Shown here: positions 46,713-56,489 of the stretch, one piece after another
Numbering within the stretch: the first letter of the stretch is position 1
Layout: each line of letters starts with the position of its first letter
DNA from: Caldilineaceae bacterium
GTDB taxonomy: Bacteria > Chloroflexota > Anaerolineae > Caldilineales > Caldilineaceae
Reading direction: 5' to 3'
Length of the DNA: 64,000 nt
NCBI GenBank assembly: GCA_019637685.1
Contig: JAHBVF010000005.1
Span: 1 to 64,000 of the forward strand
Position numbers and translations under genes: made by a program
Notes under the pieces: generated by a model
The model's database searches: none
Told to the model about the DNA's origin: nothing
Seen by the model: only the letters and a program-made list of their open reading frames with translations

Positions 46713-47078
46713 ATGACACAACCCTTTCTTTTTCTCGGCGCGCTGTTGGGCGCGCTGGCTGTAGCCCTGGGCGCGTTTGGCGCGCACGCGTTGAAGGCCC
46801 GGTTGACCCCGGAAAATCTCGTCACCTTTGAGACCGGCGTGCGCTATCATTTCTACCATTCCTTCGCACTCCTGGCCGCGGGGCTGGTACAGTTCCTCTT
46901 CCCTCCCGCGGGGGCCGCAGTCCTGGCCGGATGGCTCTTCCTGACAGGAATCGTGCTCTTCTCCGGCAGCCTCTACTGGCTGTCCCTGGGCGGCCCCCGC
47001 TGGCTGGGACCGGTGACGCCCCTGGGCGGGCTGGCGTTGATCGCTGGCTGGATCGCGCTGGCGCTGGCTGTGGCCTGA
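46713..47078 (+). CDS. DUF423 membrane protein
   Basis: The 121-residue protein has four membrane segments and the DUF423 signature GALLGALAVALGAFGAHALKARL, then FETGVRYHFYHSFALLA and LFSGSLYWLSLGG. Function is unknown. It is 36 bases after the caspase-TIR gene with no promoter seen between, but it is a widely conserved housekeeping-type protein and probably unrelated to that module. Confidence 0.9.
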   Translation: MTQPFLFLGALLGALAVALGAFGAHALKARLTPENLVTFETGVRYHFYHSFALLAAGLVQFLFPPAGAAVLAGWLFLTGIVLFSGSLYWLSLGGPRWLGPVTPLGGLALIAGWIALALAVA

Positions 47079-47163
47079 CGGTAGACCGCAGACCACAGCC
47101 AGCAGACCGATCTCGTCCATCCGTCCATCGTCGGTTGCCGTCCGTCCGCGGTCTGCGGTCGCA

Positions 47164-47203
47164 AATCACCCAATCACCCAATCAACCAATTACCCAATCA
47201 CCG
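47164..47203. repeat. Octamer tandem repeat upstream of the M24 peptidase
   Basis: Five octamers: AATCACCC, AATCACCC, AATCAACC, AATTACCC, AATCACCG, ending eight bases before the ATG at 47212. It follows an inverted GACCGCAGACC/GGTCTGCGGTC pair (47084-47094 and 47150-47160). Confidence 0.8.
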
Positions 47204-47211
47204 GACTTCCC

Positions 47212-48396
47212 ATGCCCACACTTGTCCAGGAAAAAACCACCCAGGCCCTTGCCATCCTCAACGAACTGAAGATCGACTGCTGGCTCACCTTTGCCCGGGA
47301 ATCCGCGGCGGGGATCGACCCGGTGCTGCCACTGATCTACGGCCATCAGGTCACCTGGCAGAGCGCGTTTCTGTTCTTTCGCACAGGCGAACGTATCGCT
47401 ATTCTGGGCCGCTTCGACAGCGACAACGCGCGCAACTGCGGCGCGTATGACGAAGTCATCGGCTACGACGAGGGCGTCAGCGCCCCCCTGCTGGATGTGC
47501 TGCGCCGCCTGGATCCGCAGCAGATCGCGCTCAATTTTTCGGTCAACGACGCCCACGCCGATGGGCTGGGCCACGGCCTCTACCTGCAACTGCTGGACTA
47601 CTTGGCAGGCACGCCCTTTGCCGGGCGGGTCATCTCCGCCGAGCCGATTATTTCTGCCCTGCGCGGACGTAAGACGGCGGTGGAGGTTGAGCGCATCCGC
47701 CAGGCCATCCGCACGACGTTTGAGTTGTACAACCGCACCTTCGAATTTGCCGATGTGGGGATGAGCGAGCGGACCATCGGCGCCTATATGCACGAGGAGT
47801 TGGACGTGCTGGGGCTGGAAACCTCCTGGGAGCGGGATAGCTGCCCGGCGGTCAACGCGGGGCCGGACACGCCCATCGGCCATCTCGGACCCGGCGATGT
47901 GCGAGTGGAAGCAGGCCATCTGCTCCACTTCGACTTCGGCCTGCGCCAGGACGACTACTGTTCGGACATCCAGCGGGTGATGTACTTTCTGGCCGAGGGA
48001 GAGCACCAGCCGCCAGGGCCGGTGCAGCGGGCTTTTGAGACGGTCACGCGAACCATTCAGGCCGCGGTGGACTTTATGCGCCCCGGTGTGCTGGGCCACG
48101 AAGTGGACGCGGTGGCGCGGGCAGTCATCACCGATGCGGGCTACCCGGCGTTCCGCTACGCCACCGGCCATCAGGTGGGGCGCAGCGCGCACGACGGCGG
48201 CGGTGTGCTGGCTCCCCTCTGGGAGCGCTACGGCAACACGCCGAAGATGCCCCTGGAAGCCGGGCAGGTCTACGCGGTGGAGCCGGGCCTCTTTGTGGAG
48301 GGCTACGGCTATATGGGCATCGAGGAAAATGTGCTGGTCACAGAGGCGGGCGCGGTCTTTCTAGGCGAACCCCAGCGGGCGTTGGTGGTGAAGTAA
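47212..48396 (+). CDS. M24-family metallopeptidase (Xaa-Pro aminopeptidase-like)
   Basis: The 394-residue protein has an N-terminal creatinase-type domain and a C-terminal pita-bread domain. Metal ligands are visible: Asp in LLHFDFGL, Asp in DYCSDIQR, His in YATGHQVGR, Glu in YAVEPGL and Glu in GIEENVLV. Such enzymes remove N-terminal residues before proline. It lacks a signal peptide. Start placed at 47212; there is no ordinary ribosome site because an octamer repeat tract is directly upstream. Confidence 0.9.
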   Translation: MPTLVQEKTTQALAILNELKIDCWLTFARESAAGIDPVLPLIYGHQVTWQSAFLFFRTGERIAILGRFDSDNARNCGAYDEVIGYDEGVSAPLLDVLRRLDPQQIALNFSVNDAHADGLGHGLYLQLLDYLAGTPFAGRVISAEPIISALRGRKTAVEVERIRQAIRTTFELYNRTFEFADVGMSERTIGAYMHEELDVLGLETSWERDSCPAVNAGPDTPIGHLGPGDVRVEAGHLLHFDFGLRQDDYCSDIQRVMYFLAEGEHQPPGPVQRAFETVTRTIQAAVDFMRPGVLGHEVDAVARAVITDAGYPAFRYATGHQVGRSAHDGGGVLAPLWERYGNTPKMPLEAGQVYAVEPGLFVEGYGYMGIEENVLVTEAGAVFLGEPQRALVVK

Positions 48397-48462
48397 GATT
48401 GTTGGCCGTGACGACGGACGACAGACGAACCAATTCACCCAAATGTTCGTCCTCCGCACAGC

Positions 48463-49656
48463 CTACACCACGCGCTCGCTGAACGTCCCACTCGCCGGGT
48501 CTTTGAGAATCATCTTCACCTTCCCATCCGGCATTGTCTCTTCTTTGATGACGACCTGCCCGTCGTGCTGGCGCACGGCTTTGCTGATGCGGGGGATACT
48601 TCCGCCCCGCCACGCCATCTCCACCGGCTCCCAACGCCGGGACTGCGCCGATTTGTAGCAGGCATCCATCACCGCGTTGACCACATAGCCGTCGTAGAAG
48701 GTCTCCACCGGCGCGCGGCCTTCGTCCATGGCGTTGAACATATCCGTAAACATATCCACATAGCCCAGCTCGCTCAACTCGTCACCCACAGGAAAGAGCC
48801 AGCCGCTGGCGCTCTCTGCCTTCTCGGCCACGTAGCCCTGGCCCGCGCCGGAGGTGAACATCTCGAAGCCCGTGCGCAGGAAGTGGTTGAGCCAGATGGT
48901 CCCTTCGGTCCCGCTCACCTCATCCCGCAGGTCCATCCCACCCCGAAAGGTCCAGGAGACCTCAAACTGGCCCACGGCCCCGCTCTCAAATTTGATGAGG
49001 GCGATGCCACTGTCCTCGGCTTCGATGGGGTGGACAAGGGTATCGGCCCAGCACATCACTTCCACAGGCCGATTGTCCTTGCCCATATAGCTGCGTATGA
49101 TTTCGATGCAGTGGCAGCCCAGATCGATAATCGCGCCGCCGCCCGCCTGCTTGGCATCCCAGAACCAACTGCTGTGGGGGCCGGGATGGGTCTCCCGCGA
49201 GCGCGCCCACAGGATGTCACCCAGCGCGCCGTCCTGCACGGCTTTGATGGCCTTCAGCGCTTTGGGCGTGTAGACCAAATCCTCCAGATAGCCCGCAAAG
49301 ACCCCCGCCTTCTCCACAATCTCCAGAATGCGTTTGGCCTCCGCGCTATTGCGGGCCAGGGGTTTGGTGCAGAGGATGGCTTTGCCCGCGTCCGCGGCCA
49401 GGCGCACAGCTTCCTCGTGCAGGTGGTTAGGCAAGCCGATGACGACTGTATCCGTCTCCGGGTGCTGGATGGCCGCGGCCATATCATCGGTCGAATGGGG
49501 GATGCCCCAGGCCGCGGCTGATTCCTGCGCCTTTTGAGCGCTGCGGGAATAGACGACTTCTACCCGGTCCCGGTTACGCTGGCCGTGGAGGGCGAGGGTG
49601 TAAAACATCCCAATCAGGCCCGTGCCCAGCATTGTGACTTTGTGTTGTGTGCTCAT
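48463..49656 (-). CDS. Gfo/Idh/MocA family oxidoreductase
   Basis: The 397-residue protein has an N-terminal Rossmann motif ([13 protein letters not shown]), [15 protein letters not shown] with the catalytic-type lysine, and a C-terminal alpha/beta domain with [13 protein letters not shown] (histidine). Members oxidise or reduce sugars and inositols with NAD(P). AGGAGA precedes ATG 49656 (MSTQHKV), which is preferred to an upstream in-frame start. It diverges from the antiporter gene. Its substrate is not evident. Confidence 0.9.
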   Translation of the reverse strand: MSTQHKVTMLGTGLIGMFYTLALHGQRNRDRVEVVYSRSAQKAQESAAAWGIPHSTDDMAAAIQHPETDTVVIGLPNHLHEEAVRLAADAGKAILCTKPLARNSAEAKRILEIVEKAGVFAGYLEDLVYTPKALKAIKAVQDGALGDILWARSRETHPGPHSSWFWDAKQAGGGAIIDLGCHCIEIIRSYMGKDNRPVEVMCWADTLVHPIEAEDSGIALIKFESGAVGQFEVSWTFRGGMDLRDEVSGTEGTIWLNHFLRTGFEMFTSGAGQGYVAEKAESASGWLFPVGDELSELGYVDMFTDMFNAMDEGRAPVETFYDGYVVNAVMDACYKSAQSRRWEPVEMAWRGGSIPRISKAVRQHDGQVVIKEETMPDGKVKMILKDPASGTFSERVV

Positions 49657-49857
49657 TTCGTTTCTCCTACAAATATGGGGCGACAGGTGTGGCAAGAGGT
49701 GCAGGTAGTGTACAATTGGGTGAGCAGCCCGTCAAACCCATTTGGGCTGGTACGGTAGGAGCGAGGTACAAATATACCATCATTTATTCTGCAGAAATAT
49801 CCGAAATACGTGGGGTAGTCCTTCCTTGCGCCTGCGTTTTCCTATTTGGAGGTTTCT

Positions 49858-51168
49858 GTGGATTATTCGTTAACTTTGCCTGTATCAATGCCGATCTGGA
49901 CGACTGCTTTTTTCGCGGCGATGCTGGCCGCAATTGCCACTTTCCCGCTGGTGGCCGAACACTGGTGGCATCTCAATCGCAACAAATTGATCGTCAGCGT
50001 TGCGCTGAGTCTGCCCGTCCTGCTTTTTCTGATGAGCCAGGGGCTCTATGCGCCCATCGAACACGCAGCTGAGGAATATTTCGCTTTTATCGTCCTGCTC
50101 GGCTCGCTCTTTATTATCTCCGGCGGCATTCTCGTCGAGGGTGATATCCGGGCCACGCCGATGGTCAATACTGGTTTTCTGGCATTGGGCGCGGTGCTGG
50201 CCTCGCTGATGGGCACAACCGGGGCCAGTATGCTTTTGATTCGACCGCTACTCAGGACGAATAGCGAACGCAAATTCACACTGCATACGCCGATTTTCTT
50301 TATTTTTATTGTCTCAAATGTGGGCGGTCTGCTCACACCGTTGGGCGACCCGCCCCTCTTTCTGGGTTATCTGCGAGGGGTTCCCTTCGAGTGGACTTTT
50401 GGCCTGTGGAAGGAGTGGTTTGTAGTCAGCGCGGTGCTGTTGGCCGTCTACTTTGTGCTGGACACCCGTGCGTATACCAAAGAGCGGGAAGTGGATATCG
50501 CCATTGACCGACGGCGGGTGGAGCCGCTGAAAATCAGCGGCACAATGAATCTGGTCTGGCTTCTGGGTGTGGTGCTGGCTGTGGCCTTCCTGAACGAAAA
50601 ATACATCGGCGAGGCGGCCCACTACTTCACCCGCGAGTGGGTGATGATTGGGATGGCCGGGTTGTCCTGGTGGCTGACCCCCAAACTCCTGCGCGAGAAG
50701 CAGTCCTTCAGTTTTGGCCCGATTGCCGAAGTCGCGGTTCTCTTCATCGGCATCTTCATTACGATGATTCCCGCGCTGATGCTTCTGGAACAGCACGGCG
50801 GAAAACTGGGGCTGACCCATCCCTGGCAGTTCTTCTGGGGAACCGGCCTGCTCTCGTCCTTCCTGGACAACGCGCCGACATATCTGACGTTCTTCTCCCT
50901 GGCCCAGGCGTCGTCGGGAGACTTGGGGACACTCTATCCGGCGATGGAGATGGTGCAGCACATACCGACGAATATTTTGGCGGGCATTGCGTTGGGCGCG
51001 GTCTTTATGGGGGCGATGACGTACATCGGCAATGGCCCCAATTTTATGGTGAAGGCCATTGCCGAAGAAAACGGCATCAAAATGCCCAGTTTCGGCGGCT
51101 ATCTCAAGTGGTCGCTGGCCGTCCTGCTGCCGATTTGGGTACTGGTGACGGTACTCTTCCTGCTGTAG
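49858..51168 (+). CDS. Sodium:proton antiporter / citrate-transporter-like (CitMHS) membrane protein
   Basis: The 436-residue protein has about 11-12 hydrophobic segments. VGGLLTPLGDPPLFLGYLRG and LDNAPTYLTF with GPNFMVKAIAEENG are characteristic of the NhaD/CitMHS-type ion transporter superfamily. It probably exchanges Na+ for protons at the membrane; a carboxylate substrate cannot be excluded. Start at GTG 49858 is set by a GGAGG five bases before it; a TTG four codons upstream lacks one. A long hairpin terminates it. Confidence 0.8.
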   Translation: MDYSLTLPVSMPIWTTAFFAAMLAAIATFPLVAEHWWHLNRNKLIVSVALSLPVLLFLMSQGLYAPIEHAAEEYFAFIVLLGSLFIISGGILVEGDIRATPMVNTGFLALGAVLASLMGTTGASMLLIRPLLRTNSERKFTLHTPIFFIFIVSNVGGLLTPLGDPPLFLGYLRGVPFEWTFGLWKEWFVVSAVLLAVYFVLDTRAYTKEREVDIAIDRRRVEPLKISGTMNLVWLLGVVLAVAFLNEKYIGEAAHYFTREWVMIGMAGLSWWLTPKLLREKQSFSFGPIAEVAVLFIGIFITMIPALMLLEQHGGKLGLTHPWQFFWGTGLLSSFLDNAPTYLTFFSLAQASSGDLGTLYPAMEMVQHIPTNILAGIALGAVFMGAMTYIGNGPNFMVKAIAEENGIKMPSFGGYLKWSLAVLLPIWVLVTVLFLL

Positions 51169-51179
51169 AGAAGTATTTT

Positions 51180-51235
51180 GACGGCAGACCGCGGACCGCT
51201 GACAACGATTCTTCAGCGGTCCGCGGTCTGCCGTC
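51180..51235. terminator. Perfect 23-bp hairpin between convergent genes
   Basis: The bases 51180-51202 (GACGGCAGACCGCGGACCGC and 3 more) pair exactly with 51213-51235 across a 10-base loop. It lies between the antiporter and PLP-enzyme stop codons and can serve both strands. A weaker relative of the stem is at 47084-47160. Confidence 0.8.
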
Positions 51236-51240
51236 TGCTA

Positions 51241-52620
51241 TCAAATCTTCCCCCGCATCTCCTCAATCAGCGGATCGATTTCTCCAATGCGGGCAAACTC
51301 CTCGTCCCAGAAGTCCTGGCTCGCCATCTTGCGGATATATTCGGCGCTGTAGCCAAAACGGGTCCACAGCCCTTCTTTCATCTGCTGCAAGCGCTGCTGC
51401 TGGCCGCCTCGGTTCAGGTCCATAACCTCGCCCAGGCTGGCCCCCAGAAAGACACTCTTGGCCCACATCTCCAACTGCTCGTCGTCGGGTTGACCGCCGT
51501 TGCGTTCATAGAGCGCCTGGCTCACCGATGGGTAGCGGTCGTAACTGTCCGTGGCAATGGTGACGACGTTATCCTCTGGCCCCAGTCCCAGGTAGCGGGC
51601 GGTTTTGATGGCCCCGATCACATTGCAGATGCAGCTTGGCCCGAATTTGCCCTGCAACGAGCGGGCCACTTCCGGGTCCACGCCCAGCCGCTCGACCAGA
51701 ACAGCCGTACCCGCCTGCACCACTTCCATCCCCCGTACAGTCTCTTCGTCGTGGATCAGCATCAGCAGGTCAGAGTTGAAGACGTTGTGGATGAGAGTCA
51801 CCATTTTATCGCCAATGCCTTCGATGCGGTGCTGGCCCTGGCCGCTGTTGTAAAGTGTGGGGCATTCACGCGGCTCCAGTACAACTGTCTTGCTGTCATG
51901 CCAGATGGTTTTGATGTGATCACCCGCGGCCAGCGTGCCCGCGCTGCCTGGAGCGCTGACAAAAGCGGCGACACGCCCGTTGCCGTGGATACGCGCGGCC
52001 TGCACGGCCGCGTCGCCCGTCACATAGCGGTGGAAGCGATAATTGGGCAGCAGCTCAAACTGGGCCAACACCATATATTTGTCGGGCTGACTGATGTACT
52101 CGCTGTGGGTACGCTCCAGCGCCAGAATCACATCCGATTCTGTACCGGGGGTCAGGTCCAACTCGCCGCCGTATTTGCGGATGCGTTCGTAACGCTCCAG
52201 GCTCATATTATCGGGCATCACCACCACCGCCTGATAGCCCTTCAATCGACTGACATAGGCCGTGCCGATGCCAAAATTGCCCGTGCTGGGGCCGATCACC
52301 CGCTTGTCGCCAGGGCGCAGATCGTCCAGCGCCTCGGCCTCGGTCAGTGTGGCATAGGCCGGGCCGACTTTCATCGAACCGCTGGGAAAGTTGCGCCCGC
52401 TGAGGACGATAATATTGGCTTCGACGCCCGTCAATTCGGAGGGCAAGACCAGATGCTCGACTTCGCTGTCCGTATTTTTCCAATTGATATTGAAAAGATT
52501 GAGCGGGTCAGTCTCGTCGCCGTGCAGGGCTGTGCGCGCCTTTTCCCGCAGACGCCCGGGCAGGAGAAGGGGATTACGCATTTCGGCATAAGTGGGGCCG
52601 GCAATCAGTGGGGATGTCAT
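51241..52620 (-). CDS. PLP-dependent enzyme of the cysteine synthase/threonine synthase fold
   Basis: The 459-residue protein is a fold type II PLP enzyme. The PLP lysine lies in NFPSGSMKVGPAY, a phosphate loop in SAPGSAGTLAAGD, and a late GIGDKMVTLIH follows. It is longer than typical cysteine synthases, with extra N- and C-terminal parts, and is of the type annotated as pyridoxal-phosphate-dependent protein subunit beta. The reaction could be cysteine or diaminopropionate synthesis or ammonia-lyase chemistry; not resolved. Start ATG 52620 has AAAGAAG upstream. Confidence 0.85.
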   Translation of the reverse strand: MTSPLIAGPTYAEMRNPLLLPGRLREKARTALHGDETDPLNLFNINWKNTDSEVEHLVLPSELTGVEANIIVLSGRNFPSGSMKVGPAYATLTEAEALDDLRPGDKRVIGPSTGNFGIGTAYVSRLKGYQAVVVMPDNMSLERYERIRKYGGELDLTPGTESDVILALERTHSEYISQPDKYMVLAQFELLPNYRFHRYVTGDAAVQAARIHGNGRVAAFVSAPGSAGTLAAGDHIKTIWHDSKTVVLEPRECPTLYNSGQGQHRIEGIGDKMVTLIHNVFNSDLLMLIHDEETVRGMEVVQAGTAVLVERLGVDPEVARSLQGKFGPSCICNVIGAIKTARYLGLGPEDNVVTIATDSYDRYPSVSQALYERNGGQPDDEQLEMWAKSVFLGASLGEVMDLNRGGQQQRLQQMKEGLWTRFGYSAEYIRKMASQDFWDEEFARIGEIDPLIEEMRGKI

Positions 52621-52669
52621 CACAGTCTTCTTTCAAGTACACAAAAGGAATCGCTGGGGCCGACCATTA

Positions 52670-54037
52670 TCAGCGCGAGAGCGCATCGTTGAGCAATTGC
52701 GTCGTCTCGGCCACCGCCGCGTCGGGCGTTGTATCGCCGTCAACCACTTTCACCAGCATATCCCCCGCGTAGCCCCATACCTGGGACATCTGCGCCCGGT
52801 GCGGTTCGGGAAGGGCACTTTCCGCTTGGGATAGAAATCCCCGCAGAAGCAGATCGTTGACAATAGCACCCCGATGGGCTGGTAGCCGCCCCGCCACCTC
52901 GGCCAGAATTGTGGCGCTCTTGGCGTTGGCAATATGGCGGGACAGGCGCAAGGCCAACTGTTGCTGATTGGCATTTACCGCGGGGTTCAGGAAGACGCCA
53001 TCGCCGCTGAGCCAGGGCCGGGCTGGTCCAGCTGGCCCCGCGGGTAGAGGCGCAATGCCCAGGTTCTCGCCGAGCGCGGCCTCCAGTTCTCCATTGCTCC
53101 AGGGGCCGTCGATAAAGAAAGCAAACTCACCTTTCTTAAAGCGGTCCAGGAGCATCCCGTAGTCCAAGCTGACAAATGTGCCCGGTGTGTCGGACATCTG
53201 TTTGAGCCAGGCCAGAAACTGAGAGGTGCCTGGCGTACGGTCCAAAACGACCTGGCCCGATGCGTCAAAGAGTTCTCCCCCATAGGCCGGAATGCCCCAG
53301 TAGAGGTGATAGAAGTTCAGGTACAGCCCTGCGCCCTGGGCCGGGTTGGCCGCGGCCAGAGCCAACAGATCGCCAGTGGTGACGGGGAGGTCTGCCTCCT
53401 CCACCAGCGCGCGGTTATAATAGAGACCGACCAATTCATAGCTGGTGGGCAGGCCATAGAGCGTGCCGTCGATGGAAAGATTGTCCAGCGCCGCGCCCAT
53501 CCATTGCTCGCTCTCCGATGCTGCCAAACGATCCGTCAGGGGCAACAGCGCGTCAGCCTCCACCATCTCCCGCAACCACCAGGCAGGTGCCAGTATCAGA
53601 TCGGGACCACCGCCCGCGGCCACTGCATCGGCGTAGGCCTGGGGCAGATCGTTGTAGGCTACAAAGAGCGTCTGTACAGTAATATCAGGATTGGCCGCGG
53701 CAAAGGCTTCCAATATTTGGGTCAGTGCGTCGCCATCAGCCCTGGCCCAACTGTGCCAGAGAGTCACAGTGCCGCTGGTGACCTCTGGTGTTGGCGTGGG
53801 CGTGGGCGCTTCGCCGGGGGCCGATTCAGAAGCAGCAACCGGCGTAGCAACGACCTGTGCCGGTTCAGCGGGCACAGCAACCCCAACCGCGGCTGTTGGC
53901 GTGGGCGGCACAGGTGTGGGTGTCTCCTCCTGGCAGCCAGCCAGCAAGAGCATTGCCAGCAACGCCAATAGCCAGCTATACCGTATACAAACTGTGAACC
54001 TCTGTCCTATCCGTTTCATCTGTATTCTGTTTCTCAT
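52670..54037 (-). CDS. ABC-type sugar solute-binding lipoprotein
   Basis: The 455-residue protein has a lipoprotein signal with lipobox LAGC (Cys35) and a Thr/Pro/Ala linker. A family-1 solute-binding domain follows ([19 protein letters not shown], then [27 protein letters not shown] and [13 protein letters not shown]). Such proteins capture oligosaccharides for ABC importers. No permease or ATPase gene is adjacent, so it is an orphan. Its start overlaps the aroQ stop (ATGA), an unexpected coupling to shikimate synthesis. Confidence 0.88.
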   Translation of the reverse strand: MRNRIQMKRIGQRFTVCIRYSWLLALLAMLLLAGCQEETPTPVPPTPTAAVGVAVPAEPAQVVATPVAASESAPGEAPTPTPTPEVTSGTVTLWHSWARADGDALTQILEAFAAANPDITVQTLFVAYNDLPQAYADAVAAGGGPDLILAPAWWLREMVEADALLPLTDRLAASESEQWMGAALDNLSIDGTLYGLPTSYELVGLYYNRALVEEADLPVTTGDLLALAAANPAQGAGLYLNFYHLYWGIPAYGGELFDASGQVVLDRTPGTSQFLAWLKQMSDTPGTFVSLDYGMLLDRFKKGEFAFFIDGPWSNGELEAALGENLGIAPLPAGPAGPARPWLSGDGVFLNPAVNANQQQLALRLSRHIANAKSATILAEVAGRLPAHRGAIVNDLLLRGFLSQAESALPEPHRAQMSQVWGYAGDMLVKVVDGDTTPDAAVAETTQLLNDALSR

Positions 54038-54477
54038 CCCTTGCGATCCGCCAAATAGTCCACCAGTGCCTGCAACCCCAGCAGATAGCTGCGCCAGCCG
54101 AATCCGGCAATTTGCCCCACACAGACCGGGGCCAGCACAGACGTGTGGCGGAACTCTTCCCGGCTATGAATATTGCTCAGATGGACCTCCACTGTGGCCA
54201 GCGAGACCCCGGCGATGGCGTCCCGAATGGCGTAGGAGTAGTGGGTGAACGCGCCGGGGTTCATCACCAGACCGTCGGCCCAATCGCCAGCCTGTTGAAT
54301 AGCGTCCACAATCGCGCCTTCGTGATTGCTCTGAAAAGGGCGTATTTCGTGGCTATCCCCTGCCCAGGCCAGCACGGTTTCGTTGATGGTGTCGAGAGTG
54401 ACAGTCCCGTAGATAGATTTCTCCCGCCGTCCCAGCAGATTCAGATTCGGCCCGTGGATGAGGGCAATCTTTGCCAT
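54034..54477 (-). CDS. aroQ: 3-dehydroquinate dehydratase, type II
   Basis: The 147-residue protein has the type II signature [16 protein letters not shown], the catalytic Tyr in SIYGTVTLD, the [15 protein letters not shown] loop, and His in [14 protein letters not shown]. It converts 3-dehydroquinate to 3-dehydroshikimate, step three of the pathway. It follows aroK-aroB with a REP-like element between them. ATG 54477 is preceded by AAGGAGA, whose bases adjoin the end of that element. Confidence 0.95.
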   Translation of the reverse strand: MAKIALIHGPNLNLLGRREKSIYGTVTLDTINETVLAWAGDSHEIRPFQSNHEGAIVDAIQQAGDWADGLVMNPGAFTHYSYAIRDAIAGVSLATVEVHLSNIHSREEFRHTSVLAPVCVGQIAGFGWRSYLLGLQALVDYLADRKG

Positions 54478-54489
54478 AAATTTCTCCTT

Positions 54490-54635
54490 GTAGGTTGGGT
54501 GAATGCCGTCCATACGTTGTCGATTTCCCGATCAGCAGCCCAGGCATTCACCCAACATCTGCGGGCGGGTGTTGGGTTCTCGCAGCAGATGTTGAATCGC
54601 CTGCAATGATTCAGCGCTGCGAGAACCCAACCTAC
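54490..54635. repeat. REP-like double-hairpin element, copy 2
   Basis: The 146-bp element runs from GTAGGTTGGGT to ACCCAACCTAC. GTTGGGTGAATGCC (from 54494) pairs with GGCATTCACCCAAC (54543-54556); GTTGGGTTCTCGCAGC (54571-54586) pairs with GCTGCGAGAACCCAAC (54616-54631). Its last bases provide the TAG stop of the aroK-aroB gene at 54632-54634. Compare 22027-22180. Confidence 0.88.
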
Positions 54636-56233
54636 ACGAGCACCCGCGCCAGCGCCCGGCGCACAAATTCCCCGCCGGGATCGTTGACGATTTTCACATC
54701 GCCCAGGGCTGTGGGCAGGATAAAGCGCAGGGTTTTGCCCTGGCGTTTCTTGTCGAAAAACATAGTGGCTTGCACTTCGTCCAGGCTATAGCCGGAGACG
54801 CTGACGGGCAGGTCCAGGCGGATCAGCAACTGGCGGATGCGCTCTTCCAGAGCCGGGTCGCAATGGCCCGTTTCCCCGGCCATGTGGGCGGCGCAGATCA
54901 GCCCCAAAGCCACCCCTTCGCCGTGACGAACCGCGTACTGGCTGGTCTGCTCGATGGCGTGGCCGAAAGTGTGGCCCAAATTGAGCGTAGCCCGGCGGCC
55001 CATCTCAAAGGGATCTTCTGCCACCACCTCCACCTTCACCCGCACCGCGTCGCTGACCAGTTGGCCCAGGCTGGCGGGGCCGTCGCCCTCCAACTGACGG
55101 AAAATTTCGGGGGCGGCAATAATGCCGTGCTTGACAATCTCGGCCAGCCCAGAGCGGAACTCTGCCGCGGGCAGAGACTCGACAACTGCCGGGTCGATGA
55201 CGACCAGAGATGGCTGCTTGAACGCGCCCACCAGATTTTTGCCCTGGGGCAGGTCCACACCAGTTTTGCCCCCGACCGACGCATCCACCATTGACAGAAC
55301 ACTGGTAGGAATCTGCACAAAAGGCACGCCGCGCAGATAGCTGGCCGCGGCAAAGCCTGCCATATCCCCAATCACACCGCCGCCCAGGCCGACGACCGGG
55401 CTGCGCCGATCTAGCCCCGCGGCCAGAAATTGATCATAGAGGGAGGCGATGCTGGCGAGGGTTTTGTGCTGTTCGCCTTCGGGCACTGTGCAGATGACCG
55501 GCTCGAACCCGGCCGCGGCCAGACTTTCCGCGGCCCTGTCCCCGTGCAACCGGGCAATGACCGGATTGGTGACAATCGCGGCTTTGCCCTGCACCAGCCC
55601 CCGATCTGCCATCAATTGCCCCACCTGTGCCAGCAACCCATGGGCGATGCAAATGTGATAGGTTGTGCCTTCCGGGGTGGCCACGCTGATGCGGTTCATA
55701 CCCGCTACTTCGTCGTTGGCAGCCAGCGCATCCAGCACACGTTCCACTATCACATCCGGCGCGCAGCGGTCTGTGGGAATTTGCAGGGGAATGCTGCCGT
55801 AGGCTCCTCGCCGTCGGGCCAGCAAATTTTCAATATTGGCCAGCTTTTCGGCCCGCCCGCCGGGGAGCAACGGGCGATCTGTGGCTGCTTCCACCCGTTC
55901 GATGATTGTCTCTGCGTCCGCGGTCAGACACAAAACCGGGCCGCTGGCAGCCAGCACATCCCGGTTCTCTCCATTGACCAGCGCGCCGCCGCCGGTGGCA
56001 ATCACCAGCCCCGTCTGTGCAGCCAACGCCTGGCAGAGCTGAGCCTCGGCGGTGCGAAAAACAGCTTCGCCGTCCTGGGCAAAGACATCGGCAATCGGTT
56101 TGCCAAAATGGGCCACCAGCCGGTCGTCCATATCCACAAACGCCCGGCCCAAGCGTTCGGCCAGCAAACGTCCAGTGGTGGTTTTGCCTGTCCCCATAAA
56201 ACCGGTAAGGGTGATATTTGTTGCCTTGTCCAA
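54632..56233 (-). CDS. aroKB: Shikimate kinase-3-dehydroquinate synthase fusion (AroK-AroB)
   Basis: The 533-residue protein joins two shikimate-pathway enzymes. The N-terminal ~165 residues are shikimate kinase (Walker A GFMGTGKTTTGR, FVDMDDRL and IATGGGALV). The rest is 3-dehydroquinate synthase (VPEGEQHKTL, GLGGGVIGDMAGF, IPTSVLSMVDASVGGKTGVD, and metal histidines in NLGHTFGHAIE). Both domains keep their active-site motifs. I start at TTG 56233, where GGAG lies eight bases upstream and the N-terminus fits AroK; a GTG at 56290 is the outer alternative. The stop codon is contributed by a REP-like element. Confidence 0.92.
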   Translation of the reverse strand: MDKATNITLTGFMGTGKTTTGRLLAERLGRAFVDMDDRLVAHFGKPIADVFAQDGEAVFRTAEAQLCQALAAQTGLVIATGGGALVNGENRDVLAASGPVLCLTADAETIIERVEAATDRPLLPGGRAEKLANIENLLARRRGAYGSIPLQIPTDRCAPDVIVERVLDALAANDEVAGMNRISVATPEGTTYHICIAHGLLAQVGQLMADRGLVQGKAAIVTNPVIARLHGDRAAESLAAAGFEPVICTVPEGEQHKTLASIASLYDQFLAAGLDRRSPVVGLGGGVIGDMAGFAAASYLRGVPFVQIPTSVLSMVDASVGGKTGVDLPQGKNLVGAFKQPSLVVIDPAVVESLPAAEFRSGLAEIVKHGIIAAPEIFRQLEGDGPASLGQLVSDAVRVKVEVVAEDPFEMGRRATLNLGHTFGHAIEQTSQYAVRHGEGVALGLICAAHMAGETGHCDPALEERIRQLLIRLDLPVSVSGYSLDEVQATMFFDKKRQGKTLRFILPTALGDVKIVNDPGGEFVRRALARVLV

Positions 56234-56489
56234 TCCCCCATCTCCCCACACTGAATGCAGACATTCTATTACAGGCTGCGCGGTGTTCACCAGGCATTCG
56301 CCACAAACGCGCTGTCTCTCGGCTTCCGGGCGCGCCCACTCGTCCAGCCACTGTCACCAGATATTGTCATCCAATTTGGTTTTGATGACAAATAGTCGGA
56401 GGGCAGACGCCAGCGACAGGACGCGATCGGTTTGATAGTGGAGGGGAGGGGGACGGGCGTTCGTATTCCTGGCGGCTTTTGGCAGGCTG

